This document shows, one piece after another, positions 31,962 through 41,083 of a stretch of 64,000 nt of DNA (position 1 is its first letter; each line of letters begins with the position of its first letter). Under the pieces are notes generated by a model, which saw nothing but the letters and a program-made list of their open reading frames with translations, made no database searches and was not told the DNA's origin. Made by a program: the position numbers and the translations under genes. The stretch comes from Parasegetibacter sp. NRK P23. GTDB taxonomy: Bacteria; Bacteroidota; Bacteroidia; Chitinophagales; Chitinophagaceae. The stretch spans positions 2,085,784-2,149,783 of the forward strand of contig NZ_JAMDLG010000001.1 of the NCBI RefSeq assembly GCF_023721715.1, written 5' to 3'.

Positions 31962-33293
31962 TTATGGCTGCGGGAAAAACTTCAGTTCCAGCAACGAAAC
32001 GGTGCTTTCTTTGATCTTAAAACGCTCATCAATCCGGTAACCGATTACCCAGGCAATACGGCCCGCGGTTTCCACTACATATACCCGCTCCTTTTGATGC
32101 ACCGGCATTTTAAGATCAATAAGGAACCGGCTGATCTTCTTTTTTTTCTTCATCCCCAAGGGGTAAAAATAATCTCCGGTTTTCCAGGGACGAACAATGA
32201 GGGGATACCTGATTTCATTCTCATTCAACTGCGCAACAGTTGCTTCCAGCTGCGGTTGCCAGTTATCAGCTTTGCTCCTGGTTTCTATAGATAGTGTTCC
32301 CACGGCAAAATCTACCTGCCGCACCCCTTCTTCCACCACAACCATACCTTCGGGGCGCAATTTAACTTCAGTAATCACCAACCAGTTCCGGTGCCGGATG
32401 ATCCTGTGACTGGCAGACTGCACCTGCCTGCCCGATTGCGCAGCCAGTAAACGCAGTACCTCAGGCACCTGTGCCGCCGAAAAACCATAAGGTTTCAGTA
32501 ATTCATACGTAATGGTGTGCAACCCCGGCTGCTTTGCCAGGAGCAACACCGGGATACCTTTGGGTTGAATAAGTTTCTTCCGGAGTTTTTCAATGTAAGC
32601 TGAATACAGTTCATGCGTATCCCTGAAGCGATGGATATTCTCCAGTAAGTTCTGTTCCACCTGCGGATATACTTCTCTCAATAAAGGAAGTACCGCATGA
32701 CGAAAATAGTTCCTCGTATATTTATCAGACAGGTTGGAAGAATCTTCTACATAACTGATATTGTTTGCCTTTGCGTATTCGAGGAGTTCGGATTTCCGGG
32801 CAAAAAGTAACGGACGAACAAGTTTGTTTTGCCGTGGCTCCATGCCACAAAGTCCGTTCAACCCGGTTCCCCGGAAGAACTGCATCAGCAGCGTTTCAAT
32901 GTTATCATCCGCATGGTGCGCGGTGAGTATGATATCTGCCACCTGTTCTGTTCCCTGCGCGATAAGCGTGTTGAACCAGCCATAACGCAGGTCACGTGCC
33001 AGTTCCTGGATACCTTTTCCAGCTGTTTCGGCAAGTTGAACGGTGTCAAAATGCCGCACCAGCAATGGAACCCCGAGTTCATCAGCCAAAGTGCGCACAA
33101 ATGCTTCATCGCGTTTGCTTTCTTCGCCACGCAATTGAAAATTACAATGCGCAAGCGTAACCAGGTAACCGGCTTCCACACAAAAACGGGCAAGCAATAC
33201 CGAATCCACTCCTCCACTAACGGCAACGAGCAGCCGTTCGTTGGGGTGAATGATTTTTTTCTCCTTGATGTATTGTCTGAATGCTGAAAGCAT
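31962..33293 (-). CDS. tilS: tRNA(Ile)-lysidine synthetase
   Basis: A 443-aa ATP-dependent enzyme that converts the wobble C of tRNA-Ile(CAU) to lysidine. The PP-loop motif LLVAVSGGVDSVLLARF (22-38) is intact, followed by LTAHHADDNIETLLMQFFRGTGLNGLCGM (about 120-148), then a helical linker and the TilS C-terminal domain with KTGDYFYPLGMKKKKKISRFL (about 365-385). The length fits the family. The stop lies 10 bp from the convergent outer membrane gene. Confidence 0.95.
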   Translation of the reverse strand: MLSAFRQYIKEKKIIHPNERLLVAVSGGVDSVLLARFCVEAGYLVTLAHCNFQLRGEESKRDEAFVRTLADELGVPLLVRHFDTVQLAETAGKGIQELARDLRYGWFNTLIAQGTEQVADIILTAHHADDNIETLLMQFFRGTGLNGLCGMEPRQNKLVRPLLFARKSELLEYAKANNISYVEDSSNLSDKYTRNYFRHAVLPLLREVYPQVEQNLLENIHRFRDTHELYSAYIEKLRKKLIQPKGIPVLLLAKQPGLHTITYELLKPYGFSAAQVPEVLRLLAAQSGRQVQSASHRIIRHRNWLVITEVKLRPEGMVVVEEGVRQVDFAVGTLSIETRSKADNWQPQLEATVAQLNENEIRYPLIVRPWKTGDYFYPLGMKKKKKISRFLIDLKMPVHQKERVYVVETAGRIAWVIGYRIDERFKIKESTVSLLELKFFPQP

Positions 33294-33302
33294 GAAATAA
33301 TT

Positions 33303-33432
33303 TTGAATGATGAATGTTGGATGTTGAATTATGAATGGAGGGGCAACGTAAAAGCCATTGCGTTTGCGGTCCCATAAACCACAAAACAGCCATCACTCCT
33401 CATCCATCATTCAAAATTCATCATCCAAAATC
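33303..33432. repeat. Pair of TTGAATGATGAAT-type intergenic repeats
   Basis: The gap between glnS and tilS holds two inverted arms of the same AT-rich word family: TTGAATGATGAATG at 33303 and its complement type CATCATTCAAAATTCATC at 33402-33419. The family recurs at 41045-41083, 49473-49500 and 63434-63505. Confidence 0.6.
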
Positions 33433-33433
33433 C

Positions 33434-35110
33434 CTATTGTGCTTTCTTCACTTCTTTTGCCCACGCATCTTTCAGCGTAACGGTACGGTTAAACACAAGT
33501 TTTTCGGGCGTACTGTCCGTATCCAGGCAGAAATAGCCTTTCCGGATAAACTGGTAGGCTTGACCGTTATCAGCGTCCAGCAAAGCGGGTTCAATGTAAG
33601 CGTCCGTTACCACTTGCAGACTATCCGGATTGATGTACTCCTTGAAATCACCCTCTTCTGAAGCGGGATTTTCCACTTTGAACAGGCGGTCGTACAAACG
33701 CACTTCCGCTTTGGCCGCGTGTTGCACGCTTACCCAATGGATCGTGCCCTTTACGTTGATGCCGCTGGTATCGGCACCGCTTTTACTTTCGGGAATATAA
33801 GTACAGTGAATTTCAGTAATGTTACCTGCCTCATCCTTTTTGAAATCCTCACATTTTACGATGTAAGCGTGCTTCAAACGGGCCATCAGTCCTGGTCCGA
33901 GGCGGAAGAACTTCTTGGGAGGGTGCTCCATAAAATCTTCTCTTTCGATCCAGAGCTCACGGGTGAAAGGAATGGTACGGGAGCCGCCGCCGTTTTCCGC
34001 TTCCGGGTTATTCTCTCCTTCCAGTTCCTCTACCTGCCCTTCGGGATAATTGGTGATCACCATTTTAATGGGATCCAGTACGGCCATCCTGCGGAGCGCG
34101 GTTTTGTTGAGTTCTTCCCGGATGCAGAATTCGAGCAGACTCATATCAATCACGTTCTCTCTTTTCTGAATACCGATTTTATCGCAGAAAGTACGGATGC
34201 TGGAAGGGGTATAGCCTCTCCTTCTGAAACCGGATATCGTGGGCATCCGGGGATCGTTCCAGCCCGAAACGTGCTTTTCGTTCACCAGTTGCAGCAGTTT
34301 GCGCTTACTCATTACCGTGTAGGTGAGGTTAAGCCGTGCGAATTCAAACTGCCGGGAAGGAAATATTTCCAGTTGTTCAATGAACCAGTCGTAGAGCGGA
34401 CGGTGCGGAATAAATTCCAGCGTACAGATAGAGTGCGTAATATTTTCGATACTGTCGCTTTGTCCGTGTGCGAAATCGTACATTGGGTAAACGCACCATT
34501 TATCGCCGGTACGGTGGTGGTGCGCGTGTTTGATGCGGTAGATAATCGGATCCCTGAAGTGCATGTTGGGAGAAGCGAGGTCGATCTTCGCGCGGAGCAC
34601 TTTGGCGCCGTCGGCGAATTCCCCGTTCTTCATGCGGGTGAACAGGTCGAGGTTCTCTTCTATTGTTCTGCTGCGGTAAGGCGTGGGTATACCGGGTTCA
34701 GTGGGTGTTCCTTTACCTGCGGCGATTTGTTCGGGCGTGCTGTCGTCCACATAAGCGAGTCCTTTCTGAATAAGGGCCACGGCGAACGCATAAAGCTGAT
34801 CGAAATAATCGGAGGCGTACAATTCATTTTCCCATTCAAAACCGAGCCATCTCACATCTTCCTTGATACTGTCCACATATTCGGTGTCTTCGGTAACCGG
34901 GTTGGTATCATCGAAACGGAGGTTGGTTTTTCCTCCGTATTTGGCCGCGATGCCGAAATTGAGGCAGATGCTTTTGGCGTGGCCTATATGCAGGTATCCG
35001 TTGGGCTCCGGCGGAAAGCGGGTTTGAACGCGGCCGCCATGCTTACCGGAACGGATGTCTTCTTCAATAATTTCTTCCAGGAAATTCAATGTTTTTTTCT
35101 CTTCGCTCAT
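33434..35110 (-). CDS. glnS: Glutaminyl-tRNA synthetase
   Basis: A 558-aa class I synthetase. HIGHAKS is at about residues 42-48, and the KMSKS-type motif appears as [11 protein letters not shown] near 266-276. The active-site segments [25 protein letters not shown] and the C-terminal anticodon domain ([23 protein letters not shown]) are all present. A promoter box lies at 35135-35142. GlnRS is a late arrival in bacteria; its presence here fits Bacteroidota, which charge Gln directly. The opposite strand has a 536-codon open frame, which is a shadow. Confidence 0.97.
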   Translation of the reverse strand: MSEEKKTLNFLEEIIEEDIRSGKHGGRVQTRFPPEPNGYLHIGHAKSICLNFGIAAKYGGKTNLRFDDTNPVTEDTEYVDSIKEDVRWLGFEWENELYASDYFDQLYAFAVALIQKGLAYVDDSTPEQIAAGKGTPTEPGIPTPYRSRTIEENLDLFTRMKNGEFADGAKVLRAKIDLASPNMHFRDPIIYRIKHAHHHRTGDKWCVYPMYDFAHGQSDSIENITHSICTLEFIPHRPLYDWFIEQLEIFPSRQFEFARLNLTYTVMSKRKLLQLVNEKHVSGWNDPRMPTISGFRRRGYTPSSIRTFCDKIGIQKRENVIDMSLLEFCIREELNKTALRRMAVLDPIKMVITNYPEGQVEELEGENNPEAENGGGSRTIPFTRELWIEREDFMEHPPKKFFRLGPGLMARLKHAYIVKCEDFKKDEAGNITEIHCTYIPESKSGADTSGINVKGTIHWVSVQHAAKAEVRLYDRLFKVENPASEEGDFKEYINPDSLQVVTDAYIEPALLDADNGQAYQFIRKGYFCLDTDSTPEKLVFNRTVTLKDAWAKEVKKAQ

Positions 35111-35134
35111 CTAAGGAAACTTTATAAGTTGTGG

Positions 35135-35142
35135 CAAATGTA
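35135..35142 (-). promoter_or_regulatory. -7 promoter box of glnS
   Basis: On the minus strand TACATTTG, 24 bases before the glnS ATG and just before the stop of the TPR gene. Suggests a separate glnS transcript. Confidence 0.5.
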
Positions 35143-35150
35143 CGGGAATG

Positions 35151-35462
35151 TTAATATACGAGGTCTTCCCAGGCCGCCTGCAGCTCGTTGTACGCGTGCT
35201 GATCGCCTGCGGCTTTGGCCTGTTCCATTCCTTTTTCGTACCACTGCACGGCGGCTTCCGTGGCGCCGGTCCTTTCCAGCAATTTTCCGAGGTGGTAATA
35301 AGAGCCGATGTACCCGGGTTCGCGCGTGAGAATTGCTTCAAACAATTCTTTCGCAGCGGACTCATCGCCCAGTTTAATGTATTCCAGCGCAAGCGCGTGT
35401 TGCAGGAACGAATCGGTGGGATTCTGTTCTAAAAATGCTTTCAATTTCACAATCCTGTCCAT
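35151..35462 (-). CDS. Small TPR protein
   Basis: A 103-aa helical protein made of about two and a half tetratricopeptide repeats: FLQHALALEYIKLGDESAAKELFEAIL (about 20-46), then GYIGSYYHLGKLLERTGATEAAVQWYEKGM (50-80). No signal peptide or membrane segment. TPRs mediate protein contacts; the partner is unknown. It lies 40 nt upstream of glnS on the same strand and diverges from etfB. Confidence 0.85.
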   Translation of the reverse strand: MDRIVKLKAFLEQNPTDSFLQHALALEYIKLGDESAAKELFEAILTREPGYIGSYYHLGKLLERTGATEAAVQWYEKGMEQAKAAGDQHAYNELQAAWEDLVY

Positions 35463-35507
35463 AAAATGACATCCATTTTTTTATTACCAGGTAATTGAAT
35501 CTATCTT

Positions 35508-35515
35508 TACATTTG
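35508..35515 (+). promoter_or_regulatory. -7 promoter box of etfBA
   Basis: TACATTTG, an exact TAnnTTTG match. Start near 35521, leaving a leader of about 44 nt before etfB. No clear -33 element. Confidence 0.5.
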
Positions 35516-35524
35516 TAACAAGGT

Positions 35525-35545
35525 AGTTGCATAAGCAACTTTTTT
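35525..35545 (+). terminator. Small hairpin with T-run in the etfB leader
   Basis: AGTTGC-ATAA-GCAACT followed directly by TTTTT. It lies between the predicted transcription start and the etfB start codon, so it could be an attenuator, but the six-pair stem is weak and no leader peptide is seen. Confidence 0.35.
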
Positions 35546-35564
35546 CACACACAAAATACCTGGA

Positions 35565-36308
35565 ATGAAGATTTTAGTTTGTATCAGTAAAACGCCGGAC
35601 ACAACGGCAAAAATAGCTTTCACCGACAACAATACGAAATTCGCATCCGACGGTGTTCAGTACATCATCAACCCTTATGACGAGTGGTACGCGCTGGTGC
35701 GCGCCATTGAACTGAAAGAAAAGGACGCGTCCATTGCGTTGCACCTCGTAACAGTGGGGGGCGCCGATGCGGAACCCATCATCCGCAAAGCGCTCGCGCT
35801 GGGCGGCGATGAAGCCATCCGCGTTAATTCCGACAACACAGACTCCTTTAACATCGCCAGTCAGATCGCGGCCATCGCGAAGGAAGGTGGTTACGACCTC
35901 GTATTTACGGGCAAGGAAACCATCGACTACAATGGCTCTTCCATTGGCGGCATGGTAGCCGAACTGCTTGAGCTGCCTTATATTTCCCTGGCCACCAAAC
36001 TGGAACTGAATGGCGCCGTCGCTACGGTGAACCGCGAAATTGAAGGCGGGGAAGAAACCAACGAAGTAGCACTTCCCGCCGTGATCAGCTGCCAGAAAGG
36101 TATGGCTGAAGCACGTATTCCCAATATGAGAGGTATTATGGCGGCACGTTCCAAACCCCTGAAAGTGGTGGAGCCCGTAGCAACCGAATCACTCACTTCC
36201 ATTGCCGGATTTGAACTTCCACCCGCGAAAGCAGGCGTAAAACTGATCGCTCCCGATAACGTGGGCGAACTGGTGAAACTGCTGCACGAGGAAGCACGCG
36301 TTATATAA
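35565..36308 (+). CDS. etfB: Electron transfer flavoprotein, beta subunit
   Basis: A 247-aa EtfB/FixA protein. It starts MKILVCISKTPDTTAKIAF, has DLVFTGKETIDYNGSSIGGMVAELLELPYIS near residues 108-138, and RIPNMRGIMAARSKPLKV near 184-201, which fits the AMP-site and recognition region. With EtfA it carries electrons from acyl-CoA and other dehydrogenases to the quinone pool. EtfA follows after 52 nt. Confidence 0.95.
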   Translation: MKILVCISKTPDTTAKIAFTDNNTKFASDGVQYIINPYDEWYALVRAIELKEKDASIALHLVTVGGADAEPIIRKALALGGDEAIRVNSDNTDSFNIASQIAAIAKEGGYDLVFTGKETIDYNGSSIGGMVAELLELPYISLATKLELNGAVATVNREIEGGEETNEVALPAVISCQKGMAEARIPNMRGIMAARSKPLKVVEPVATESLTSIAGFELPPAKAGVKLIAPDNVGELVKLLHEEARVI

Positions 36309-36360
36309 GCGCTTTCTTACCCGGTCCATATTACTTCATATTTAACTACAGCTTACTATT

Positions 36361-37320
36361 ATGTCGGTATTAATATTCATCGATCAGGCCGATGGCCATG
36401 TAAAAAAATCTGCTCTTGAAGCATTGTCTTACGGCGCAGCCGTAGCCGCGCAGGCAGGTACCACCGCTGAAGCCGTGGTGTTGGGCACAGTAAAGGATGA
36501 TCTTTCCGCGCTCGGCAAATACGGGGTTACAAAGATCCACCACATCAGCGATGCCGCACTGGATAACGTTGATGCACAGGTGTATGCCCAGGTGGTGGCC
36601 GAAGCCGCGCAAAAAACCAATGCGACCATTGTTATTCTATCGCACAATACAACGGGTAAAGCCGTTGCGCCAAGATTGTCTGCACGGCTGAAAGCCGGAC
36701 TGGTAGCAGGTGCAGTTGCTGTTCCCGAATCAGTTGCTCCTTTTATCGTTAAAAAGAATGTATTCTCCGGGAAAGCGTTCGCGCGCATCCAGGTGGATAC
36801 GCCTGTGAAGATCGTTTCACTGAACCCGAACGCTTTCGCCATCAAAGAAACCGGCGGTTCCGCAACGGTAGAAGCCCTTCAGGTGAATGTTCCCGCTCCT
36901 AAAGTGAAAGTAACCGCCACCAATAAGGTTTCCGGCGAAATCCCCCTGAGTGAGGCAGAAAGAGTGGTGAGTGGTGGACGTGGTTTGAAAGGCCCTGAAA
37001 ACTGGGGACTGGTAGAAGACCTCGCCAAAGCACTGGACGCCGCCACCGCCTGCAGCCGCCCAGTTTCTGATACGCACTGGCGTCCGCACCACGAACACGT
37101 TGGTCAGACAGGCCTTGCCATCGCGCCTAACCTGTACATTGCCATCGGTATTTCAGGGGCCATTCAGCACCTCGCCGGCGTGAACAGAAGTAAGGTGATC
37201 GTCGTGATCAATAAAGACCCTGAAGCGCCATTCTTCAAAGCCGCCGATTACGGTATTGTAGGCGATGCTTTTGAAGTGGTACCGAAATTGATTGAAGAAG
37301 TGAAGAAACTGAAGTCCTGA
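36361..37320 (+). CDS. etfA: Electron transfer flavoprotein, alpha subunit
   Basis: A 319-aa EtfA/FixB protein. The N-terminal half begins MSVLIFIDQADGHVKKSALEAL; the FAD-binding C-terminal domain has VSGGRGLKGPENWGLVEDLAKAL (about 200-222), then GQTGLAIAPNLYIAIGISGAIQHLAG (about 247-272) and VINKDPEAPFFKAADYGIVGDAFEVVPKL (about 281-309). These are the family signature segments. Partner of EtfB encoded just upstream. Confidence 0.96.
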   Translation: MSVLIFIDQADGHVKKSALEALSYGAAVAAQAGTTAEAVVLGTVKDDLSALGKYGVTKIHHISDAALDNVDAQVYAQVVAEAAQKTNATIVILSHNTTGKAVAPRLSARLKAGLVAGAVAVPESVAPFIVKKNVFSGKAFARIQVDTPVKIVSLNPNAFAIKETGGSATVEALQVNVPAPKVKVTATNKVSGEIPLSEAERVVSGGRGLKGPENWGLVEDLAKALDAATACSRPVSDTHWRPHHEHVGQTGLAIAPNLYIAIGISGAIQHLAGVNRSKVIVVINKDPEAPFFKAADYGIVGDAFEVVPKLIEEVKKLKS

Positions 37321-37396
37321 TTTTAAGCCTGAGCACGGCACGGAAATAAAACTTTTCCAACTGACGCTATATTTATAAAGGTTTTTTGGCAGCAAG

Positions 37397-37475
37397 GGGG
37401 TGTATCAGAAATACGATACACCCTCTCTTTATAAGGCTCCCTGATGGAGACTATTTTCGCTTATGCGATGCTCAA
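37397..37475 (+). repeat. Dispersed GGGTGTATC hairpin repeat, copy 2
   Basis: Stem GGGTGTATC/GATACACCC (37398-37423) followed by a short pyrimidine run, then CTCCCTGATGGAGA and TATTTTCGCTTATGCGATGC, parallel to copy 1. It lies after etfA and may serve as its terminator. The rest of the 37321-37667 gap shows only TATCTTTC near 37593, a possible weak -7 box for the next gene. Confidence 0.7.
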
Positions 37476-37667
37476 AGCCATCATTTTACTTTTGAGTCCC
37501 CACTTTGCTTTTCCTCGAAATCGTTCCCGCCCCGTTCCAAGCCAATACGGATTTCATTCCATTTAATGCGCTGGCGCGACCTTTAAAACTTATCTTTCAA
37601 AACAAACTATTCCTTCTCAAAAAATACTATTTTCGGGCTTCAAATTGAACAAATTCCGAGCGTTGGT

Positions 37668-38267
37668 ATGAAGAAAATAGAACTGGAAATAGTTGCCTTG
37701 TCCCACAGTATTACGCAAACCCATTCGTATGCGGTGGTATTGGGCGAAGTGAACGGTTTGCGCAGGCTGCCTATTGTAATCGGTGGTTTTGAGGCCCAGG
37801 CCATTGCGGTGGCGTTGGAGAAAATGCAACCCAGCCGCCCCCTCACCCACGACCTGATGAAGAATTTCATGAACGCCTTCGGCGTTGAACTCCAGGAAAT
37901 CGTCATCAGTGACCTTCAGGAAGGCATTTTCTATTCCAGGCTGGTTTGCCATAACGACCGCGATACTGTTGAGATTGATTCCCGCACATCCGATGCGCTC
38001 GCCCTGGCCGTTCGCTTCGGATGCCCCATATTTACTTACGACCATATTCTCGAAAGCGCGGGGATCCTGATGGAAGATAACGGTGGTAAAAAGAAGAAGT
38101 CTTCTCCCCAGCAGGCTCCGGCCAGCACTACTTCAGAAGTAACCCATGATGACCTCAAAGCGCTTTCGCTCGAAGAACTGAATACCCTTCTGAACGAAGT
38201 GGTGGAGCAGGAAGATTATATCCGCGCCATCGCTATCCGTAACGAGATCAACAGCCGGAAAGCTTAA
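37668..38267 (+). CDS. Bifunctional nuclease domain protein
   Basis: A 199-aa protein. Residues 1-130 are the BFN/DUF151 domain (HSYAVVLGEVNGLRRLPIVIGGFEAQAIAVAL, RPLTHDLMKNFMNAFGVELQEIVI, and SRTSDALALAVRFGCPIFTYDHIL). After a Ser/Pro-rich linker, residues 160-197 look like a UvrB/UvrC-type UVR helix pair (LEELNTLLNEVVEQEDYIRAIAIRNEINSR). The biochemical role of BFN proteins in bacteria is not settled. It lies 5 nt before ispE, so the two are co-transcribed. Confidence 0.9.
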   Translation: MKKIELEIVALSHSITQTHSYAVVLGEVNGLRRLPIVIGGFEAQAIAVALEKMQPSRPLTHDLMKNFMNAFGVELQEIVISDLQEGIFYSRLVCHNDRDTVEIDSRTSDALALAVRFGCPIFTYDHILESAGILMEDNGGKKKKSSPQQAPASTTSEVTHDDLKALSLEELNTLLNEVVEQEDYIRAIAIRNEINSRKA

Positions 38268-38272
38268 TTCAG

Positions 38273-39091
38273 ATGGTGGTTTTCCCCAATGGAAAGATAA
38301 ACCTCGGCCTGTACATCACTGGTAAAAGGCCCGATGGCTACCACAACCTGGAAACGGTGTTTCTCCCCGTCCCCATCAGAGATGCACTGGAAATCCTGCC
38401 GCTTAAAGACGGAACTGAAGATGTTTTTACACTTACAGGGCTCCCCGTAGAAGGCGATACCACAGGTAACCTGTGTCTCAAAGCCGTGCGTTTAATAAGG
38501 GAGCACCACCCTTCCATTCCATTTCTTCGTATACACCTGCACAAAGTGATTCCAATGGGCGCCGGACTCGGGGGCGGTTCAGCCGATGGCGCATTCACCC
38601 TTTCATTGCTGAATAAACTTTTCCGGATCGGACTTACTGCTGATCAGCTCAAAGCCTATGCACTTCAACTGGGCAGTGATTGTCCGTTTTTTATAGATAA
38701 CGTTCCTTCTTATGCCGAAGGGCGTGGTGAGTTGTTGGCACCCGTCCAGATTGATCTTTCCTCCTTTACATTGGTATTGGTGAATCCACGGATCCATGTT
38801 TCAACGGCTCTTGCTTTTGCCGGCATCACCCCATCCCCTGCTCCGGTTCGTTTACAGGAAATTATCGCGCAACCCGTTCGTACCTGGAAAGATCAACTCC
38901 ACAATGATTTTGAGGATCACGTTTTTGAAAAGTTCCCTGAAATAGCGGCCGTGAAAGCGCAGCTCTACCAGGCAGGTGCCACTTATGCGGCCATGAGCGG
39001 AACCGGCTCCACCGTGTTTGGACTGTTTGAATCCGCCCCCGAACTGAAGATGCCAGAAAACTACCTGGTACTGCAAATGAAGTTGAGCTGA
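38273..39091 (+). CDS. ispE: 4-diphosphocytidyl-2-C-methyl-D-erythritol kinase
   Basis: IspE (272 aa), a GHMP kinase of the non-mevalonate isoprenoid pathway. Visible are PNGKINLGLYITGKRPDGYHNLETVF (5-30), the ATP loop VIPMGAGLGGGSADGAF (about 92-108), LGSDCPFFI (about 133-141) and the C-terminal ATYAAMSGTGSTVFGLF (about 235-251). Complete and of usual length. Confidence 0.96.
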   Translation: MVVFPNGKINLGLYITGKRPDGYHNLETVFLPVPIRDALEILPLKDGTEDVFTLTGLPVEGDTTGNLCLKAVRLIREHHPSIPFLRIHLHKVIPMGAGLGGGSADGAFTLSLLNKLFRIGLTADQLKAYALQLGSDCPFFIDNVPSYAEGRGELLAPVQIDLSSFTLVLVNPRIHVSTALAFAGITPSPAPVRLQEIIAQPVRTWKDQLHNDFEDHVFEKFPEIAAVKAQLYQAGATYAAMSGTGSTVFGLFESAPELKMPENYLVLQMKLS

Positions 39092-39110
39092 TTTTTGTAC
39101 CTTTAAGGCC

Positions 39111-39179
39111 ATGTTCCAATCCTTCACAACAGATTTTTTGGGTCAGAACCTTGACTTCCTCGATCATCCCGTTGGGTAA
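39111..39179 (+). CDS. Possible 22-codon small ORF
   Basis: ATG at 39111 to TAA at 39177-39179. A TACCTTTA box ends five bases before the ATG, as in the leaderless genes of this window (and as before the binding protein at 7108). The peptide (MFQSFTTDFLGQNLDFLDHPVG) has no recognisable motif and no biosynthetic-residue bias. It could be a real leaderless small gene, the remnant of a longer one, or chance. The rest of the gap to rocD (39180-39406) holds only a 9-bp hairpin at 39291-39314. Confidence 0.25.
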   Translation: MFQSFTTDFLGQNLDFLDHPVG

Positions 39180-39290
39180 CCTCCATCATATATAAGGTTA
39201 TCTTTTGAAAGCGATGCGGCTTTCAGCTTTCACGTAAGCAATAGTTGTTTTTTATTTAGCATTAAAACTGACGCACCGTTGTTGAAGCGT

Positions 39291-39314
39291 GTGAAGTAAG
39301 GTTATTTACTTCAC
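39291..39314. repeat. Perfect hairpin upstream of rocD
   Basis: GTGAAGTAA and its exact complement TTACTTCAC with a 6-nt loop, about 90 nt before the rocD start codon. No T-run follows, so it is more likely an operator or leader structure than a terminator. Confidence 0.45.
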
Positions 39315-39406
39315 TTCTAAACGAGTTTGAGTTTTCAGTTCAACCAAACCAGCAATCCCGTCGTGGATATCTACACATTCATCCGGAAGCACTTAAAATT
39401 AAATAC

Positions 39407-40630
39407 ATGAAAACAAGTTCAATAAATTCATTATCAACGTCTTACTATCTGGAACTTGAAGAAAAATACGGGGCACACAATTACCATCCCTTACCAGTTG
39501 TGCTGGAAAGAGGTGAAGGTGTTTTCATGTGGGATATAACGGGAAAAAGATATTATGACTTTCTCAGTGGTTATTCCGCGGTAAACCAGGGACATTGTCA
39601 CCCACGGATCATCCGTGCTTTAACGGAACAGGCGGGGAAACTCACACTTACTTCGCGGGCCTTCCACAACAACTTACTGGGTGAATACGCCCGTTACATT
39701 ACGGCGTATTTCGGGTACGATAAAGTGCTTCCCATGAACACCGGCGTGGAAGGCGGGGAAACCGCCATAAAACTGGCCAGGCGATGGGCGTATACGAAAA
39801 AGGGTGTGCCTGAAAACCAGGCGAAGATCATTTTCGCTGAAGATAATTTCTGGGGCAGAACCATGGCTGCCATCTCTTCCTCCACCGATCCATCCAGTTA
39901 CAAAGGATTCGGCCCCTATATGCCCGGCTTTGAACTGGTTCCTTACAACGACCTTAACGCGCTGGAAAATGCACTCCGGGATAACAATGTCGCCGCCTTC
40001 ATGGTGGAACCCATCCAGGGCGAGGCCGGCGTGGTGGTACCGGATGAAGGTTACCTGAAAGGTGTCCGGGCATTGTGCGATCAATACAATGTGTTGTTTA
40101 TTGCCGATGAAATCCAGACCGGTCTTTGCCGCACCGGAAAAATGCTCGCCTGCGACCATGAAAATGTTCGTCCCGATATACTCATTCTCGGCAAGGCGCT
40201 CAGTGGTGGCGTATTGCCTGTAAGCGCTGTTCTTGCCGACGATGAAGTGATGCTGAACATCCATCCGGGAGAACACGGTTCCACTTACGGTGGAAATCCC
40301 CTCGCCTGTGCCGTGGCCATGGAAGCGCTCGCCGTTTTGAAAGACGAGCAGATGGCGGAAAATGCAGCGGCTCTTGGCGTTCTCTTCAGAAAACAAATCG
40401 CGGCGCTGAATCATCCTCATATCAAAACGATCCGCGGAAAAGGACTGTTGAATGCTGTTGTGGTGGAACATCCGGATCCGAACGCGGCCTGGGAAATGTG
40501 CCTGAAAATGATGGAGAATGGTTTGCTGGCGAAACCCACTCATGGCGATAAAATCAGGTTCGCCCCCCCGCTTTGTATTACGGAAGAACAATTGATGGAA
40601 TGCGTGGGGATTATAGCGAAGAGTTTGTAG
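39407..40630 (+). CDS. rocD: Ornithine aminotransferase
   Basis: A 407-aa class III aminotransferase that converts ornithine and 2-oxoglutarate to glutamate semialdehyde and glutamate. Visible are [19 protein letters not shown] (about 49-67), [18 protein letters not shown] (about 111-128), [22 protein letters not shown] (about 233-254) and the PLP lysine in [16 protein letters not shown] (about 261-276). [12 protein letters not shown] is typical of RocD/OAT over acetylornithine enzymes. No other arginine genes are adjacent. Confidence 0.94.
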   Translation: MKTSSINSLSTSYYLELEEKYGAHNYHPLPVVLERGEGVFMWDITGKRYYDFLSGYSAVNQGHCHPRIIRALTEQAGKLTLTSRAFHNNLLGEYARYITAYFGYDKVLPMNTGVEGGETAIKLARRWAYTKKGVPENQAKIIFAEDNFWGRTMAAISSSTDPSSYKGFGPYMPGFELVPYNDLNALENALRDNNVAAFMVEPIQGEAGVVVPDEGYLKGVRALCDQYNVLFIADEIQTGLCRTGKMLACDHENVRPDILILGKALSGGVLPVSAVLADDEVMLNIHPGEHGSTYGGNPLACAVAMEALAVLKDEQMAENAAALGVLFRKQIAALNHPHIKTIRGKGLLNAVVVEHPDPNAAWEMCLKMMENGLLAKPTHGDKIRFAPPLCITEEQLMECVGIIAKSL

Positions 40631-40661
40631 CCTCACCCAAACCCCTCTCCTGCAGAGAGGG
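40631..40661 (+). repeat. Dispersed CCTCACCC hairpin repeat, copy 2
   Basis: CCTCACCCAAA followed by a perfect 7-bp stem CCCTCTC/GAGAGGG (40643-40661) and then TTTTG. It begins right after the rocD stop and may be its terminator. The rest of the 40631-41079 gap holds a GAGACTGTCTC palindrome (40855-40865), GGGTGTATC repeat copy 3 and a TTCAAAATTC-type repeat. Confidence 0.65.
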
Positions 40662-40890
40662 ACTTTTGTTCACGGTCGTTATTAAGTTTAGGTAAAACGA
40701 GGTATTGTTACTTATAATGAGAAAAATATATGGTGGCTTACTGATGCTTTTTTTGAAGTGCGTTCAGTAATACAAATATTTGGTTTGTTAATTAGCAGGC
40801 GCCTGTAGAAGTGTATAAACGGAAATCGTTCCACTAATCACCAAATAGAAAGAGAGACTGTCTCAGAAATTAAATGAAACCTCTGAAAAT

Positions 40891-40967
40891 AATATAAACG
40901 AAAATTGTCTCCATCGGGCACCCGAATTAAAAGAGGGTGTATCGCATTCTCGATACACCCTCTTATT
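40891..40967 (-). repeat. Dispersed GGGTGTATC hairpin repeat, copy 3
   Basis: The inverted copy: a 12-bp stem GAGGGTGTATCG/CGATACACCCTC (40933-40962) and, on the minus strand, the tail TTAATTCGGG, CCCGATGGAGA and ATTTTCGTTTAT. All three copies keep the hairpin and the GATGGAGA-(N)-TTTTCG tail although other bases differ. Confidence 0.7.
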
Positions 40968-41044
40968 TATTTAGTGAATGAACAATGGGTTCAGGGAAGT
41001 TTTTCAGCTCCTTAACATTATTCCCTAATACAACCGCACACTCC

Positions 41045-41083
41045 GCCCTCATCCATCATTCAAAATTCATCATTCAAAATTAC
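41045..41083. repeat. TTCAAAATTCATCATTC-type repeat upstream of the MocA gene
   Basis: A tandem CATCATTCAAAATTCATCATTCAAAAT-type word, given here only by position; the same family as at 33303-33432, 49473-49500 and 63434-63505. It lies at the 3' end of the MocA oxidoreductase gene. Confidence 0.6.

Noticed and set aside
33719-35329. A 536-codon open frame on the plus strand
   Set aside because: It lies fully opposite glnS, a certain gene, and its translation has no recognisable motif. It is a shadow of the codon bias.
40855-40875. Insertion-sequence end (GAGACTGTCTCAGAAA)
   Set aside because: It resembles the GAGGCTGTCTC type ends seen with some Bacteroidota elements, but no transposase, second end or duplication is present.
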